Assembly: GCF_900452865.1 (NCBI RefSeq)
Contig: NZ_UGOZ01000001.1
Span: forward strand, 1,674,001-1,738,000
Direction of reading: 5' to 3'
Source: Legionella taurinensis
GTDB taxonomy: Bacteria; Pseudomonadota; Gammaproteobacteria; Legionellales; Legionellaceae
Length of the DNA: 64,000 nt
The translations under genes were made by a program, and so were the position numbers. Shown here piece by piece: positions 30,989 to 41,185 of the stretch; within the stretch, counting starts at the first letter, position 1, and each line of letters starts with the position of its first letter. Below the pieces are notes generated by a model, which did not search any database, was not told the origin of the DNA, and worked only from the letters and a program-made list of their open reading frames with translations.

Positions 30989-33900
30989 ATGACGATTATA
31001 ACGGGCACCAATGGTGCTGATGTTATTGAGGGTGGCGCAGCAAATGACTTACTGCTAGGTGGTAATGGTAACGATACACTAAACGGCGGTTCCGGGAGTG
31101 ATCTGCTCGATGGTGGTAATGGTAATGATCTGCTTGATGGAGGAAGTGGTTCGGATATTTTATCAGGGGGGAACGGAAACGACACCCTCCTTGGAGGTGC
31201 CGGAAATGATTTGCTCGATGGGGGCAATGGTAACGACACGTTAAACGGCGGCGACGGCACCGACATTCTCAACGGCGGCAACGGCAATGACATACTGGAT
31301 GGCGGTGCCGGTTCTGATCTTCTCAGTGGCGGTAACGGTAACGATACCTTTACTTACCACGTCGAAAACAATCTCAATGCACTGGATATCTACATTGGCG
31401 GTAACGGCACTGACACCCTCATTATCGAGGGTACTTCCCAGTTTTTTGCGCGCACGGATGTTCAACAGGCACTGGCCGCATTTCAGGCCGCGTGTGATAA
31501 CCTGCTGTTTAATTTTGCCGCCTACGTGGAGGGTTGGAATTTAATTGTCAACACCATCGAGAATGTCATACTGAAAGTCGTTGCACCCCTGAATGTCGCA
31601 CCCGTTGCCAATGGGGATCTTGTGAACGCGGTAGAAGACACGCCCCTGGCTATACCAGTCGCCAATCTGCTGGGCAACGATACCGATGGCAACAACGATG
31701 CATTGACCGTTCAGTCCGTTGGCAATGCAGCCCATGGTACCGTGGTGCTTAACGATGGCGTTATCACTTACACGCCCAACAGCAATTACAATGGCTCTGA
31801 CAGTTTCACTTACACCATCAGTGATGGACGGGGCGGCATCAGTCAGGCCACCGTCACTGTCGCTGTTGCTGCCGTTAATGATGCGCCCACAGGCGAAGTC
31901 GTCATTACTGGCGACGTCATTGAAAATCAAACGCTCACAGCCGACGCCAGTGCCATCGCTGACATCGACGGGCTGGGTGCTGTCACTTACCAGTGGAAGG
32001 CGGATGGCGAAACGATTGATGGCGCTACTGCTAGTACCTATACGCTCACTGACGCAGACGTTGGTAAAGTGATCACAGTCGCTGTAAGTTATACGGATGG
32101 CGGTGGAACACAGGAAACCGTGGTTTCAGCGGCCACTGATCCCGTGCTCTCAGACAATGTCGCACCAGTGGCCATGGATGATGTGATTGATGGCAACGAA
32201 GACACCCCGTTAGTCCTTGCTGCGGGTGTGTTACTTGCTAATGACACCGATGCCAATAATGACGTGCTGACCATTCAGTCGGTTGGCAATGCCACCAATG
32301 GCACAGTCACCCTGGATAACAATGGCAACATCGTGTTTACACCGGCAGCCAATTACAATGGCCCTGCCAGTTTTACTTACGTTGTAGCGGATGGGGATGG
32401 CGCCACCAGTGAAGCAGTGGTTCACATCAATGTGGCTGCTGTCAATGATGCCCCCACAGGCGATGTGACCATTCAAGGGACACCGCAGGAGGGTCAAGTT
32501 CTTATCGCCAATGCCAATCTGACGGATGTGGAAGGCCTTGGTGCCTTTAACTACCAGTGGTTTGTCAATGGTAACGTCATTTCAGGGGCCAATGGCAGTA
32601 CCTACACGTTAACCGAGGGGGATATCGGTAAAACGATCACTGCGACAGTCAGTTACACCGATGGAGCAGGCACTCAGGAAACCGTGCAATCGCAAGCGAC
32701 CGATCCTGTGGCTTCTCTGTTTGATGTGGATACAGACACCGCAACCGCTGTGAAACTGGAGAATGGGCAGGTTTTTGTTAATGATGTCCTTCAAACAGGG
32801 GTTGACAGTATTCGCACCAGCGATTTAGACGATGTTCTGGTGGTTAAAAACGTCATCAATGGCCTGGTCGTGAATTTGGCTGGCGAAGTGAATGCCGACG
32901 CCATCGATTTACGTGGTATTTCAGGTATAACCTATACTGCCAGTACCGATGTGATCAGCAAAAACACCGACAGCATGACGGTTCATGATGTGGAGAATTT
33001 CCTCATTGGCGATCGCGGCAACTCCTTTGTGATTGATCAGGGCGGCAACTACACGTTCCTGTTTGATCAATCCATCCCAAGCTCGATTACCGGAACCAAT
33101 CCTCAGCCCTCGACAACCATACAGATGATCGAAGGCACAGGCGCTACGAATGTGGGTTTGTTTGTCTACAACTCCGCAGGGCTTCCAGCGACAGCCGAAG
33201 ATATCCAGAAAATTAATCTGCAGATGCAGTTTAATAATGCTGGCCCCAACATTGACAACGTCGCGACATTGGATTTCCAAAACGGTGCTTATGCATTCAA
33301 TGCAACAGCCATTGAGTATGGGTTAATTGCTGCCTTGATTGCGCTTGCCGCGATTGCCGCGTTGCAAAACCTCGGCATTCCTCAATCCACCTTCACGCAA
33401 CAATCCTTCGGGGATGTTAAATTGTCCTTAACCAGCAGCGGTCTTGATGCCACACAGGATTCCGTGACCGCCAAACTGACAGGACTGCGTGAAGTGGTTG
33501 TCCCGGTAGGAAATGACGCAAGCTTTAAACCCTGGACAATTATCTCCAATGACAGCGGTTTGAAAGGCGTTGTCGACTTGACCCAGTTAGTCAGTATCAA
33601 TGAAAGCAACAGCAATGCTCCCCACCTACAAGTGAATTGGGATACGTCTGTGGACAGTGATCTGCCCGCTGTGCTGATTAGCGAACAAGGCCTCCTGACG
33701 TCCAATGAGCATGCCTTTTATAAATTTCAACACTACAAGTTGGGTCAAGGCAGCGATACCTTGAACGTGACTGCATTGGATACCAATCCCAATGCTCTCG
33801 TTGAAATGGGTGAAAAAGCGGATGGCAGTGATCTCGATACGCTCAATCTGTTTAGGGTTGGCGATCTGTTCAACCCGCTTGTCGCAGCCACGTATAACGG

Positions 33901-34261
33901 CGCCACAGGCTTGTTGCAGATGGGAGCCAATCAAATGCATGTGACAGGTGTCGAAAAGATTGTTGGTACCTTGCTGGCTGATAACATCACTGGCGATAGC
34001 GGCAACAACATTATCGAAGGCGGCGCAGGCAATGATACTCTGGCTGGCGGTGCAGGCAGCGATACGTTTGTTTATACTGCACTGGCCTCCGGCAATGACA
34101 CCATCAGTGATTTCAATCTGATTGAAGATGCATTACAGTTCACTGGGGTAACCATTGATAGTATTAATTACTTCGGTCCCAACACCATCGTTGATTTAAG
34201 CAATAATGGTGTAGTAACGCTGCTCGGGGTTGTTGCCACCCTGGACGACTTGATAGGATAG
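30989..34261 (+). CDS. RTX-type secreted protein with cadherin-like modules
   Basis: A 1090-aa acidic protein exported unprocessed by the adjacent type I system. Residues 15-122 hold twelve consecutive Ca-binding RTX nonapeptides (GGNGNDTLN-type). From about 204 to 575 there is a duplicated module: a tandem-95/cadherin-like domain ([19 protein letters not shown]) followed by an Ig-like domain with TYQWKADG, then a second pair with NYQWFVNG. The middle region is unassigned and contains an odd hydrophobic run ([18 protein letters not shown], near 780). The C-terminus carries two more RTX repeats ([17 protein letters not shown], near 1012) and a typical uncleaved signal that ends [16 protein letters not shown] precedes the ATG. 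It is probably a surface adhesin or matrix protein; no enzymatic domain is visible. Confidence 0.88.
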   Translation: MTIITGTNGADVIEGGAANDLLLGGNGNDTLNGGSGSDLLDGGNGNDLLDGGSGSDILSGGNGNDTLLGGAGNDLLDGGNGNDTLNGGDGTDILNGGNGNDILDGGAGSDLLSGGNGNDTFTYHVENNLNALDIYIGGNGTDTLIIEGTSQFFARTDVQQALAAFQAACDNLLFNFAAYVEGWNLIVNTIENVILKVVAPLNVAPVANGDLVNAVEDTPLAIPVANLLGNDTDGNNDALTVQSVGNAAHGTVVLNDGVITYTPNSNYNGSDSFTYTISDGRGGISQATVTVAVAAVNDAPTGEVVITGDVIENQTLTADASAIADIDGLGAVTYQWKADGETIDGATASTYTLTDADVGKVITVAVSYTDGGGTQETVVSAATDPVLSDNVAPVAMDDVIDGNEDTPLVLAAGVLLANDTDANNDVLTIQSVGNATNGTVTLDNNGNIVFTPAANYNGPASFTYVVADGDGATSEAVVHINVAAVNDAPTGDVTIQGTPQEGQVLIANANLTDVEGLGAFNYQWFVNGNVISGANGSTYTLTEGDIGKTITATVSYTDGAGTQETVQSQATDPVASLFDVDTDTATAVKLENGQVFVNDVLQTGVDSIRTSDLDDVLVVKNVINGLVVNLAGEVNADAIDLRGISGITYTASTDVISKNTDSMTVHDVENFLIGDRGNSFVIDQGGNYTFLFDQSIPSSITGTNPQPSTTIQMIEGTGATNVGLFVYNSAGLPATAEDIQKINLQMQFNNAGPNIDNVATLDFQNGAYAFNATAIEYGLIAALIALAAIAALQNLGIPQSTFTQQSFGDVKLSLTSSGLDATQDSVTAKLTGLREVVVPVGNDASFKPWTIISNDSGLKGVVDLTQLVSINESNSNAPHLQVNWDTSVDSDLPAVLISEQGLLTSNEHAFYKFQHYKLGQGSDTLNVTALDTNPNALVEMGEKADGSDLDTLNLFRVGDLFNPLVAATYNGATGLLQMGANQMHVTGVEKIVGTLLADNITGDSGNNIIEGGAGNDTLAGGAGSDTFVYTALASGNDTISDFNLIEDALQFTGVTIDSINYFGPNTIVDLSNNGVVTLLGVVATLDDLIG
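31031..31354 (+). repeat. RTX nonapeptide-coding tandem repeat (12 units of 27 bp)
   Basis: Twelve 27-bp units encode GGxGxDxLx nonapeptides that form a Ca-bound parallel beta roll. They stand at the N-terminal end of the protein, whereas most RTX proteins carry the main block near the C-terminus. Confidence 0.9.
31598..32710 (+). repeat. Internal duplication, two modules of about 560 bp
   Basis: The stretch from about 31598 to 32155 and the stretch from about 32159 to 32710 encode the same order of domains (cadherin-like then Ig-like). Matching landmarks are EDTPL, LLxNDTD, Tx[15 protein letters not shown] and YQW. The codons have diverged, so the duplication is old. Confidence 0.75.
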
Positions 34262-34276
34262 TCCCTTCTCTCTCCG

Positions 34277-34309
34277 AAACTACCCTGCCTGCAGGGTAGT
34301 TTTTTTTTT
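34277..34309 (+). terminator. Rho-independent terminator of the RTX gene
   Basis: AAACTACCCTG and CAGGGTAGTTT pair as an 11-bp perfect stem with a CCTG loop, followed by a continuous run of T. It begins 16 bases after the stop codon. Confidence 0.95.
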
Positions 34310-34332
34310 ATTATTTACTTATCGGCATGACC

Positions 34333-34653
34333 CTAGGGTTTTTGTTTAACCACCTGCTGCTGCACCTGGGCAATCTGTTGTTGCAGGTTGGTTTGTATCT
34401 GCTTCATTTGATTCTGAGTTTGGGCATTGACGGTTTGAATCTGAGCCTGCAATTGCGTCTGGACCTGTTTGATTTGGGCCTGCAGTTGCGTGTTTAAAGC
34501 CGCCAGTTGCTGCTGCTGTTGAGCCTGCAATTGCTTTAACTGGTTTTGAATGTCGGCGTTTAACTGTTGAACCTGATTATTGCCTGCGGCATCAGCAGCA
34601 TACACGCTGTGGGTGAGGACAATGCCACTCAAAAGAGCGAGAATAGTTTTCAT
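34333..34653 (-). CDS. Exported Gln-rich coiled-coil protein (106 aa)
   Basis: A 106-aa protein with a signal peptide (MKTILALLSGIVLTHSVYAA, cut after the Ala-rich end) and a mature part made almost entirely of Gln, Leu, Ala, Ile, Val and Asn. Hydrophobic residues recur every three or four positions (LQAQIKQVQTQLQAQIQTVN), so it should form one long coiled coil in the periplasm or outside. ATG 34653 has AAGGAA upstream; another Met two codons earlier does not. Function unknown: a role as an Lpp-like spacer is possible, but there is no lipobox. It is transcribed convergently with the RTX gene and shares its terminator gap. Confidence 0.75.
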   Translation of the reverse strand: MKTILALLSGIVLTHSVYAADAAGNNQVQQLNADIQNQLKQLQAQQQQQLAALNTQLQAQIKQVQTQLQAQIQTVNAQTQNQMKQIQTNLQQQIAQVQQQVVKQKP

Positions 34654-34714
34654 GATCAATTCCTTTTTAAATGATTCCTTTTCACTTTACCGAATAACAG
34701 CTTCCTTGCAAAGA

Positions 34715-35389
34715 CTAAGACAAACCGAGCAATCGCCGGGTAAAGGCGGTACGTAAGTAAAAACCGCGGGGCAGCGTCAGAATTTTATTGCCTTCGCTGT
34801 CAAATCCATAACACAATGAACGGGTGTTGGCTGCTTTGGGACGTACCTGCAGGTAATGGCCGAAGGTCGCGTCAATCTCTTCCAGCCGGCCCGTGGCAAT
34901 CATGGTGGTCAACTCATGCCAGTCGGATGCGAGTATGGCCTCTTCTTCGGCATCAGGCGACCACAGTATCCCACGCCCAATCCGCCGTTGCTCGAAAGGG
35001 ATACGATTATCCCCTTCAACCGGTATCCACAAGACGCGTTTTAATTTCTCAAAACATTGGGAGTTATGCCATTGCTGCTGATGAATCGTCATTAAGGGAA
35101 TACTGGTGACAAACGTGGACTCGGCAGGCGTACCCTGATGGCTTAGCGGGATGGTTTTGAGTTCTATGCCAAGGTTTTTAAAATCAGGCACCGGTTGACA
35201 ACCGGCCGTTGTACCTAATGCCTGCTCAATGGCCATGCCCGCCCACCCCTTACGGCGCGCGGCCTGCTCGGGGATGGTCAGCGATAATTCCGCCGCCAGC
35301 TGAGCAAAACTCAATCCTTCAATGGCTTCGCAGCGTTGCAGCAATTCGGCTTCGCTGGCGGGGCCGCTATTTAATGAATAAAGCCTCAT
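34715..35389 (-). CDS. mutH: DNA mismatch repair endonuclease MutH
   Basis: A 224-aa MutH, which nicks the unmethylated GATC strand after MutS/MutL recognise a mismatch. The catalytic pattern D-x(n)-E-x-K is clear in PDFKNLGIELKTIPL, with the helper residues of VLWIPVEGDNRIPFEQRR and the C-terminal LPRGFYLRTAFT. Length equals that of the E. coli enzyme. The start ATG 35389 lies inside the end of the upstream channel gene (23-base overlap), which argues for translational coupling; a longer frame upstream is only a reading-frame extension through that gene. Presence of MutH suggests Dam-directed repair in this organism. Confidence 0.93.
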   Translation of the reverse strand: MRLYSLNSGPASEAELLQRCEAIEGLSFAQLAAELSLTIPEQAARRKGWAGMAIEQALGTTAGCQPVPDFKNLGIELKTIPLSHQGTPAESTFVTSIPLMTIHQQQWHNSQCFEKLKRVLWIPVEGDNRIPFEQRRIGRGILWSPDAEEEAILASDWHELTTMIATGRLEEIDATFGHYLQVRPKAANTRSLCYGFDSEGNKILTLPRGFYLRTAFTRRLLGLS

Positions 35390-38279
35390 GCTCACCTTCT
35401 TTAATCTCCACGCTGATGGGCGGAATCGGCGGTTTAATGCCGGCAGCCTTGAATTGAGCGGCAATGGCAAACAGAACTTTGGAGCGGATTTCAAAACGGG
35501 TATGCAACTGCACGTTAATAAAATAACGCACTTCAAATTCGATCAAGGCTTCATCAATTTGTTTCAGGAAAACCTGGGCCGGCGGGTCGGCGACAATTTC
35601 GGGGATAATGGCCAACACATCCAGAATCAATTGCTGAATCATGACCGGATCATCCGCCCGACTGACCTTGATCGGAATAACGGTGCGCACAATACCATCC
35701 TGGTGTGTCCAGTTGGTAAAGGGTTTGTTGAAAGTTTCGGCATTGGGAATCAACACTTCCATGTTGTCCCAGGACGACACCCGCATGGAGCGTATGCCGA
35801 TATGGGCCACCCGGCCTTCATAATTTCCAAGGGTAATGAGATCGCCTTCACGCACTGGGCGTTCAATGAGCAGCATTAACCCACCCACCACATTACTGGC
35901 AAAATCACGCAAACCAAACCCCATCCCTACCGCGAGACCACCGATGACCATGGACATGCCGCTAAAATCAAATCCTAACGCCCTCAAGGTGACAAACCCA
36001 CCAATGAGAATGACGGCGTATTGGGTAAACACCGACAGGCTGTTACGGATCCCGGGATCACGGGCATCGCGGTACAGCCAGCGGTAACTGAATTCACGAG
36101 TCCATTTGGCAGCCCACATGAATACTGAAAGGAGGATTATAAAATTCAGGATGCTAAAGGCGGTGATGTGTATCCCGGCCATGTTGATTAAGGGGTAATG
36201 ACCAAACTGAACCAGTTTAGCCATTACCATCGAATCCGAATGCCAGCCAAACAGTTGAAACACGACATAGATTGAAGCGGCCAGCAATCCAACCCGCAAT
36301 ACTTTATCCAGCGGCTTAAGCCAGACTTCAATCCAAAGCCAGCCATTGGTCATGGTGGAAATCATCCATTCCGACAACAGCTCCATGGCATCAAACAATA
36401 AACCGCGCATCAGCACGTAAGCGGACAACAACAGCAGCAACTGCATCTGGTAGCGGCTCAAAGTCCAGGCCAGATTGATGTAACCCACCATGCCGATCAC
36501 AGCGATAGCCAGCAGAGTCAAGGGAATAAGAATGACAAGCAGCATCACCGCGTGCCGGAAATAGCGCTTCTTACTTTTCAGCACAGGATGAAGCAAATGG
36601 GTAATGATGTGACGGTTTTTCCAGGACAGAATCGAAACCGCCACTAAAAACAGCATGAACAGTCGATTAAAAATATCTTGCAGCAGTGTCGATAATGGCA
36701 ACAGGTAACTAATCACCATGAGAGCTGTTGTCCACCCGCCGGCTAAAAGCAGCCATTTTAAGCGATGATACAAGCGTACATCCGTCCCCGATGAGTCGGT
36801 TACGCGCTCTAATAGTACGAGCCTTGCGATCTGAATCAAGGTGCTGAATGCAAGTCCGACTAAGCTTAACTGCATCAGCATCTGGTAGTTTGCAAAGGGA
36901 ATGTGGTTGAAATAAAACAGGCAGAGGAACGCGCCGGTCACCCCTAACAAAGGCAGGTTGCGGTTAAACAGCGTCAGTGTGCCTTCATACAAATGACCCG
37001 TTAATCGTGATCGCTCCTTGTCGCGGCTGCGTTGCTTCAACAAACGGTACAACACGGTGGTGGTGAGCGTGATGAAACTTAAGGCCATCCACAGCAACAC
37101 AGTCGGTAACGTATCCAGCCACTGGTAATTATCCCTGATTTTAAGCGTAAGGGTCTTCAAATACCCATAAACCTGACTGGGAATCTTACTGATCTGGTTT
37201 AAAATTTCTGGCCAGCTGTCAAGACGGTATTCGGATAAGCTTTGCCTCACCGACAATTGTTTTTTTAACTCCTCCTGATGATTTTCCAGGTCCTCCTGCA
37301 GCGTTTGTTCCTGAATGCCAATGCTGGCGATCCGATCATTGATGATGCCCGTTAACGCGGTAAACCTTTTTTGAAGGGCCTGTTCACTGACATGACTTTG
37401 TTCATTTTTTAGCATGGTGCGCATTTTACGCAGCGATTGCTCCATGTCCGAAAGCTGGGCAATGGTCGTTTTATAGGTCTCGGCCACAGACTGCAACGTG
37501 CGGATATCCGGCGTTTTTTTAAGTAGAAATTCCGCCTTGGCCAATTTCCGTTGCAGGTGGAGTTCCGCCATTTTATGCTGAGTCAGATTGATCAGTTGGT
37601 TATTTAACAAGAGACGGGCTTCCAGGGCATAGTTATTACGGAATTCCCCTTCACTTTTAATCTGTTGCTGTAGATCAATGCTCTTGTCATACAGGCTGAG
37701 CAGGTTGTCATTTAAACGTGTTTCCCTGGCATGAAGCGCATCCAGTTCGGCACGCAACTGTTCTTTTGATTTCCAAAGGAAGAGCGCCTGCTGGCGGCTT
37801 AGCAACAGTTGCTGATAGCGCTTGGCCAACTCGATGTTGTCATTGAGCAGGCTGATGGTTTTTTTATTGATGTCGTTTAATGTGTTGATTTTTTCTATTT
37901 TTTGCTGAGCGTCCATGGGGCTAAGATCAGCCCCGGGAAATTGCTGCAACTGCTTTAAGCGCTGAGCAAAATCATCCTGCAGTTTCGTCTGATTGACGAG
38001 GAAATTTTCATAGCTCGCTATTTTGGCTTTATTCAGCGCGATGAGCGCATCATTCTGCTCGATTAATTGCTTGTATTCGCTTTCATTTGATGGGATGGAA
38101 GGCAGCCGGGATTCATTCAAGACCAGGGTGAGGTTATTTTTTTCCTGAGCCAGGTACTCGATTAATTGCCCGCTATTCCCCTCAGGTTTGGCTAAAAGAG
38201 GGGCGCTTACAGCGAAGCACACTACAGTGATTAACGCGTAAAACCGGTTTTTCCAGGAGGAAAAACCGGTTCTGACCAT
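35367..38279 (-). CDS. MscS-family mechanosensitive channel, large KefA-like type
   Basis: A 970-aa protein. A signal peptide (near MVRTGFSSWKNRFYALI) is followed by a 450-residue periplasmic part rich in coiled coil, then about eleven membrane segments, and a C-terminal MscS core with the pore-lining helix GLAVGMGFGLRDFASNVVGG and the beta domain PVREGDLITLGNYEGRVAHI. This is the layout of MscK/YbiO/MscM-type channels, which release solutes on hypo-osmotic shock. The ATG 38279 overlaps the stop region of aspS, whose TAG ends at 38281; longer starts would run further into aspS. mutH overlaps its 3' end. The gene lies in an operon with no functional link to osmotic control. Confidence 0.9.
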   Translation of the reverse strand: MVRTGFSSWKNRFYALITVVCFAVSAPLLAKPEGNSGQLIEYLAQEKNNLTLVLNESRLPSIPSNESEYKQLIEQNDALIALNKAKIASYENFLVNQTKLQDDFAQRLKQLQQFPGADLSPMDAQQKIEKINTLNDINKKTISLLNDNIELAKRYQQLLLSRQQALFLWKSKEQLRAELDALHARETRLNDNLLSLYDKSIDLQQQIKSEGEFRNNYALEARLLLNNQLINLTQHKMAELHLQRKLAKAEFLLKKTPDIRTLQSVAETYKTTIAQLSDMEQSLRKMRTMLKNEQSHVSEQALQKRFTALTGIINDRIASIGIQEQTLQEDLENHQEELKKQLSVRQSLSEYRLDSWPEILNQISKIPSQVYGYLKTLTLKIRDNYQWLDTLPTVLLWMALSFITLTTTVLYRLLKQRSRDKERSRLTGHLYEGTLTLFNRNLPLLGVTGAFLCLFYFNHIPFANYQMLMQLSLVGLAFSTLIQIARLVLLERVTDSSGTDVRLYHRLKWLLLAGGWTTALMVISYLLPLSTLLQDIFNRLFMLFLVAVSILSWKNRHIITHLLHPVLKSKKRYFRHAVMLLVILIPLTLLAIAVIGMVGYINLAWTLSRYQMQLLLLLSAYVLMRGLLFDAMELLSEWMISTMTNGWLWIEVWLKPLDKVLRVGLLAASIYVVFQLFGWHSDSMVMAKLVQFGHYPLINMAGIHITAFSILNFIILLSVFMWAAKWTREFSYRWLYRDARDPGIRNSLSVFTQYAVILIGGFVTLRALGFDFSGMSMVIGGLAVGMGFGLRDFASNVVGGLMLLIERPVREGDLITLGNYEGRVAHIGIRSMRVSSWDNMEVLIPNAETFNKPFTNWTHQDGIVRTVIPIKVSRADDPVMIQQLILDVLAIIPEIVADPPAQVFLKQIDEALIEFEVRYFINVQLHTRFEIRSKVLFAIAAQFKAAGIKPPIPPISVEIKEGEHEALFIK

Positions 38280-38280
38280 T

Positions 38281-40059
38281 CTATTTCTGCACATTGGGAG
38301 CAAGTCGTATGCCTAAATCACCAAGCTGTGTCGTACTGACACCGGTTGGTGCATTGGTTAATAAACACGATGCCGATTGCGTTTTAGGAAAAGCAATGAC
38401 ATCACGGATGGAACTGGAATACGTGAGCAGCATCGCCAATCGATCCATTCCCAATGCGATACCGCCATGGGGAGGACAGCCGTATTGCAAGGCATCGAGT
38501 AAAAAGCCGAATTTTTCCTGGGCTTCCTGCTCGTCAATGCCCAATAATTCAAACACGGCCTGTTGCAACTGCGGTTGATGAATGCGGATGGATCCCCCGC
38601 CGATTTCATACCCGTTAATCACAATATCGTAAGCCTTCGCTAACGTTTTAGTCGGTTGCTGCTTGAGCGATTCAATGTTCAGTTCCTGAGGCGAAGTAAA
38701 CGGATGGTGCATGGATTGTAATAACCCTGATTTGGCATCCAATTCAAACATGGGCCAGTCTACCACCCAAAGCAAACGCCAGCCGTCTTCAACCAGGTGC
38801 CGATCATGACCCAGTTTGACACGCAAGGCCCCCATGGATTCATTGACGGTTTGTTCCTGGCCCGCTCCGAAGAACAGGACATCACCGCTTTGCGCTTCAA
38901 CGCGGTCAAGAATGGCTTGTACGCTTTCAGGTTTTAAAAACTTGATAATCGGCGATTGCAAGCCCTCCATTCCCTGACTGCGGTCATTGACCTTGATATA
39001 AGCCAAGCCTTTCGCGCCATAAATGCCGACAAATTGACCGTAGCCATCCAACTCTTTACGGCTTAATTCACAACCATTGGGTAACCGCAGAGCAACAACC
39101 CGGCCATCCGGGCGGGTTGCCGCTTCGGAAAAGACCTGAAAATCAGAATCCTTCACCAGGTCATCCACATCAACCAGTTCGAGCGGAATACGCAGATCCG
39201 GTTTGTCGCTGCCGTAGCGGCGCATCGCTTCAGCGTACGTCATGCGCGGCAGTTTTTCTGGTAAGTCAATCTGCATTAATTCTTTAAAGACCTTTTTCAG
39301 CATGCCTTCAATCAGATTCTGAATGGCCTGTTCGTCGATGAAGGCCATCTCGATATCAAGCTGGGTAAATTCAGGTTGTCTGTCGGCACGCAGATCCTCA
39401 TCACGGAAGCAACGAACAATCTGATAATACTTATCGAAACCCGACATCATCAGCAGCTGTTTGAATAACTGCGGCGATTGCGGCAAGGCATAGAACTGCC
39501 CGGGATGCACACGGGACGGGACCAGGTAATCACGCGCGCCCTCTGGAGTCGCCTTGGTCAGCATGGGCGTTTCGATGTCCATGAACTGTTGTTCGTTTAA
39601 GTAGTCGCGGATGCAGCGCACCATATTGTGGCGCAGGGTCAGATTATGCTGCATGTCGTTTCGACGCAAATCAAGGTAGCGGTAACGATAGCGCAGATCT
39701 TCACTCACAGTCTGATTATCATCCGGCAGGAATGGCGGTGTTTGCGACTGGTTTAAAATCTGCAGCGTCTGGCCCAGGATTTCTATTTTACCGGTTGGCA
39801 TCTTTTCATTGATCATCCCGGACGGCCTGAGGCGTACCTTGCCTTCAATGCGAACCACGTATTCATGACGCAGTTTTTCAGCAATAGTGAACACGTCAGC
39901 CAATTCCGGTTCATACACCACCTGAACCAGGCCTGAGCGATCGCGGATATCGAGGAAGATCACGCCGCCATGATCACGGCGATTATGCACCCACCCGCAA
40001 ATACTGACGGATTCGTTAAGTAATGTTTCATTGACTGATGTGCAATAGTGTGATCTCAT
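38281..40059 (-). CDS. aspS: Aspartyl-tRNA synthetase
   Basis: A 592-aa class IIb synthetase of the bacterial type, which charges tRNA-Asp. In order: N-terminal OB-fold anticodon-binding domain (residues 1-105, [18 protein letters not shown]), class II motif 1 and 2 ([16 protein letters not shown] near 215), the bacterial GAD insertion (about 290-425), and motif 3 GMDRLAML near 530. Length is as in E. coli AspRS. The intact GAD domain suggests the discriminating enzyme, though GatCAB-dependent variants cannot be excluded. It lies 12 bases after the DUF502 gene and precedes the MscS-family gene in one operon. Confidence 0.97.
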   Translation of the reverse strand: MRSHYCTSVNETLLNESVSICGWVHNRRDHGGVIFLDIRDRSGLVQVVYEPELADVFTIAEKLRHEYVVRIEGKVRLRPSGMINEKMPTGKIEILGQTLQILNQSQTPPFLPDDNQTVSEDLRYRYRYLDLRRNDMQHNLTLRHNMVRCIRDYLNEQQFMDIETPMLTKATPEGARDYLVPSRVHPGQFYALPQSPQLFKQLLMMSGFDKYYQIVRCFRDEDLRADRQPEFTQLDIEMAFIDEQAIQNLIEGMLKKVFKELMQIDLPEKLPRMTYAEAMRRYGSDKPDLRIPLELVDVDDLVKDSDFQVFSEAATRPDGRVVALRLPNGCELSRKELDGYGQFVGIYGAKGLAYIKVNDRSQGMEGLQSPIIKFLKPESVQAILDRVEAQSGDVLFFGAGQEQTVNESMGALRVKLGHDRHLVEDGWRLLWVVDWPMFELDAKSGLLQSMHHPFTSPQELNIESLKQQPTKTLAKAYDIVINGYEIGGGSIRIHQPQLQQAVFELLGIDEQEAQEKFGFLLDALQYGCPPHGGIALGMDRLAMLLTYSSSIRDVIAFPKTQSASCLLTNAPTGVSTTQLGDLGIRLAPNVQK

Positions 40060-40071
40060 AAAACCGCCTGT

Positions 40072-40704
40072 TTAATTCGCATGAGTTAATATTTCCGGCG
40101 TTAGCGTAGGAGGCATTACCCCCAGTGAAATGATGTATTTCAACGCCTCGTCAATCGTCATCCCAACTTCAATGACGTCCTTTTTTGGTACCATCATCAA
40201 AAAACCGGATGTCGGGTTTGGTGTCGTTGGTACAAAGACCGATACCATTTCTTCCGTGGTATTGGCAAAAAGTTGAGGCCCTGGATTTCCTGTCATAAAA
40301 GCCAGTGACCATGAATCCTTGCGTGGGTATTCAATTAAAAGAACCTTGCGGAAAGCCTGACTGTTGGTTGCAAAAATAGCCTGAATCACCTGTTTGGAGG
40401 CGTTATAAATGGAACGCACCAGAGGGATTCTTGCGAGCAATGCCTCGCCCCAGCCAAACAGGCGCTGCCCCAGGATATTGGTCGCCACGAGGCCGGTTAA
40501 AATTAACAGCACCAGGGAAAAAATAACGCCGAAACCGGGGATGTCCACCCCTAAAAGGCGTTCAGGTCGATAGGCGGAGGGCAAGAGCGCAATGGTGCTG
40601 TCCAGCAGGTCAACCATAAAGCGCAAGACAACAAACGTCACGAGAATTGGCAGCCAGACCACTAAGCCGGCAAACAGATAACTGCGTATGGATTTAGACT
40701 TCAA
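40072..40704 (-). CDS. DUF502 family membrane protein
   Basis: A 210-aa inner-membrane protein with two N-terminal TM helices (LFAGLVVWLPILVTFVVLRF and PGFGVIFSLVLLILTGLVAT) and a soluble C-terminal domain containing PLVRSIYNASKQV and FVPTTPNPTSGFLMMVPK, both highly typical of DUF502. The family is widespread and its function is unknown. The start overlaps the stop of the fmdB-like gene by four bases (ATGA), and aspS follows after 12 bases; this fmdB-DUF502-aspS order is common in gammaproteobacteria. Confidence 0.92.
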   Translation of the reverse strand: MKSKSIRSYLFAGLVVWLPILVTFVVLRFMVDLLDSTIALLPSAYRPERLLGVDIPGFGVIFSLVLLILTGLVATNILGQRLFGWGEALLARIPLVRSIYNASKQVIQAIFATNSQAFRKVLLIEYPRKDSWSLAFMTGNPGPQLFANTTEEMVSVFVPTTPNPTSGFLMMVPKKDVIEVGMTIDEALKYIISLGVMPPTLTPEILTHAN

Positions 40705-41006
40705 TCACTTTCACCTTTGGTTTTCGTGCTGCCGGTATCGCTGCTTCCTGTCGCGCTATCTGCTTTCTTTTGACCGCTGGCGTCACTGCCGCCGGTTTCT
40801 GTTTTTTTCATTTCGGGCTTGTTTTTATTTTTAAAATCGGTCACATACCAACCGCTGCCTTTGAGCTGAAAGCCCGCGGCAGAAACCAGACGCACAGCCG
40901 TATTTTCAAAACACTTCGGGCATTGTTTTGCAGGCGTGTCGCTGACCTTCTGCATCAAATCAAAATGATGATGACAATTTGTACATTCATATTCATAAAT
41001 TGGCAT
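40701..41006 (-). CDS. FmdB-family zinc-ribbon protein
   Basis: A 101-aa protein starting MPIYEYECTNCHHHFDL. Its first 45 residues form the FmdB zinc ribbon with Cys pairs C8/C11 and C33/C36 in CTNC and CPKC. A Lys/Ser/Gly-rich disordered tail follows (DASGQKKADSATGSSDTGS). The frame is open upstream to 41123, but ATG 41006 is the family start. FmdB was proposed as a regulator of a formamidase operon; most family members are uncharacterised. First gene of the aspS operon, with a good promoter at 41088-41116. Confidence 0.92.
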   Translation of the reverse strand: MPIYEYECTNCHHHFDLMQKVSDTPAKQCPKCFENTAVRLVSAAGFQLKGSGWYVTDFKNKNKPEMKKTETGGSDASGQKKADSATGSSDTGSTKTKGESD

Positions 41007-41087
41007 CAAAAATCTCCCAATAGTTGACAATGGCCCATCACACAATGGAGCCAAGGAAATAAACGTTTTGAAAAAAACCAACGTTAA

Positions 41088-41116
41088 ATTATAACGGACA
41101 AGTGGCGTGGCGACAA
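41088..41116 (-). promoter_or_regulatory. Promoter of the fmdB-DUF502-aspS-mscS-mutH operon
   Basis: On the minus strand TTGTCG (41111-41116) and a perfect TATAAT (41088-41093) are separated by exactly 17 bases. Transcription would start near 41081, about 75 bases before the fmdB-like start codon. Confidence 0.7.
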
Positions 41117-41185
41117 CGGTCAAACCAGTGGTTTAAGACGATAAACTACGCTTCAATGCATTAAATGATCACGCTTATCCTGACC

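Noticed and set aside
31031-31354. Regular short repeats that could be taken for a CRISPR or satellite
   Set aside because: The 27-bp units have no spacers and are codons for Ca-binding nonapeptides in an intact gene.
35390-35536. Longer N-terminus of MutH
   Set aside because: It would run through the channel gene in another frame; the family start is ATG 35389.
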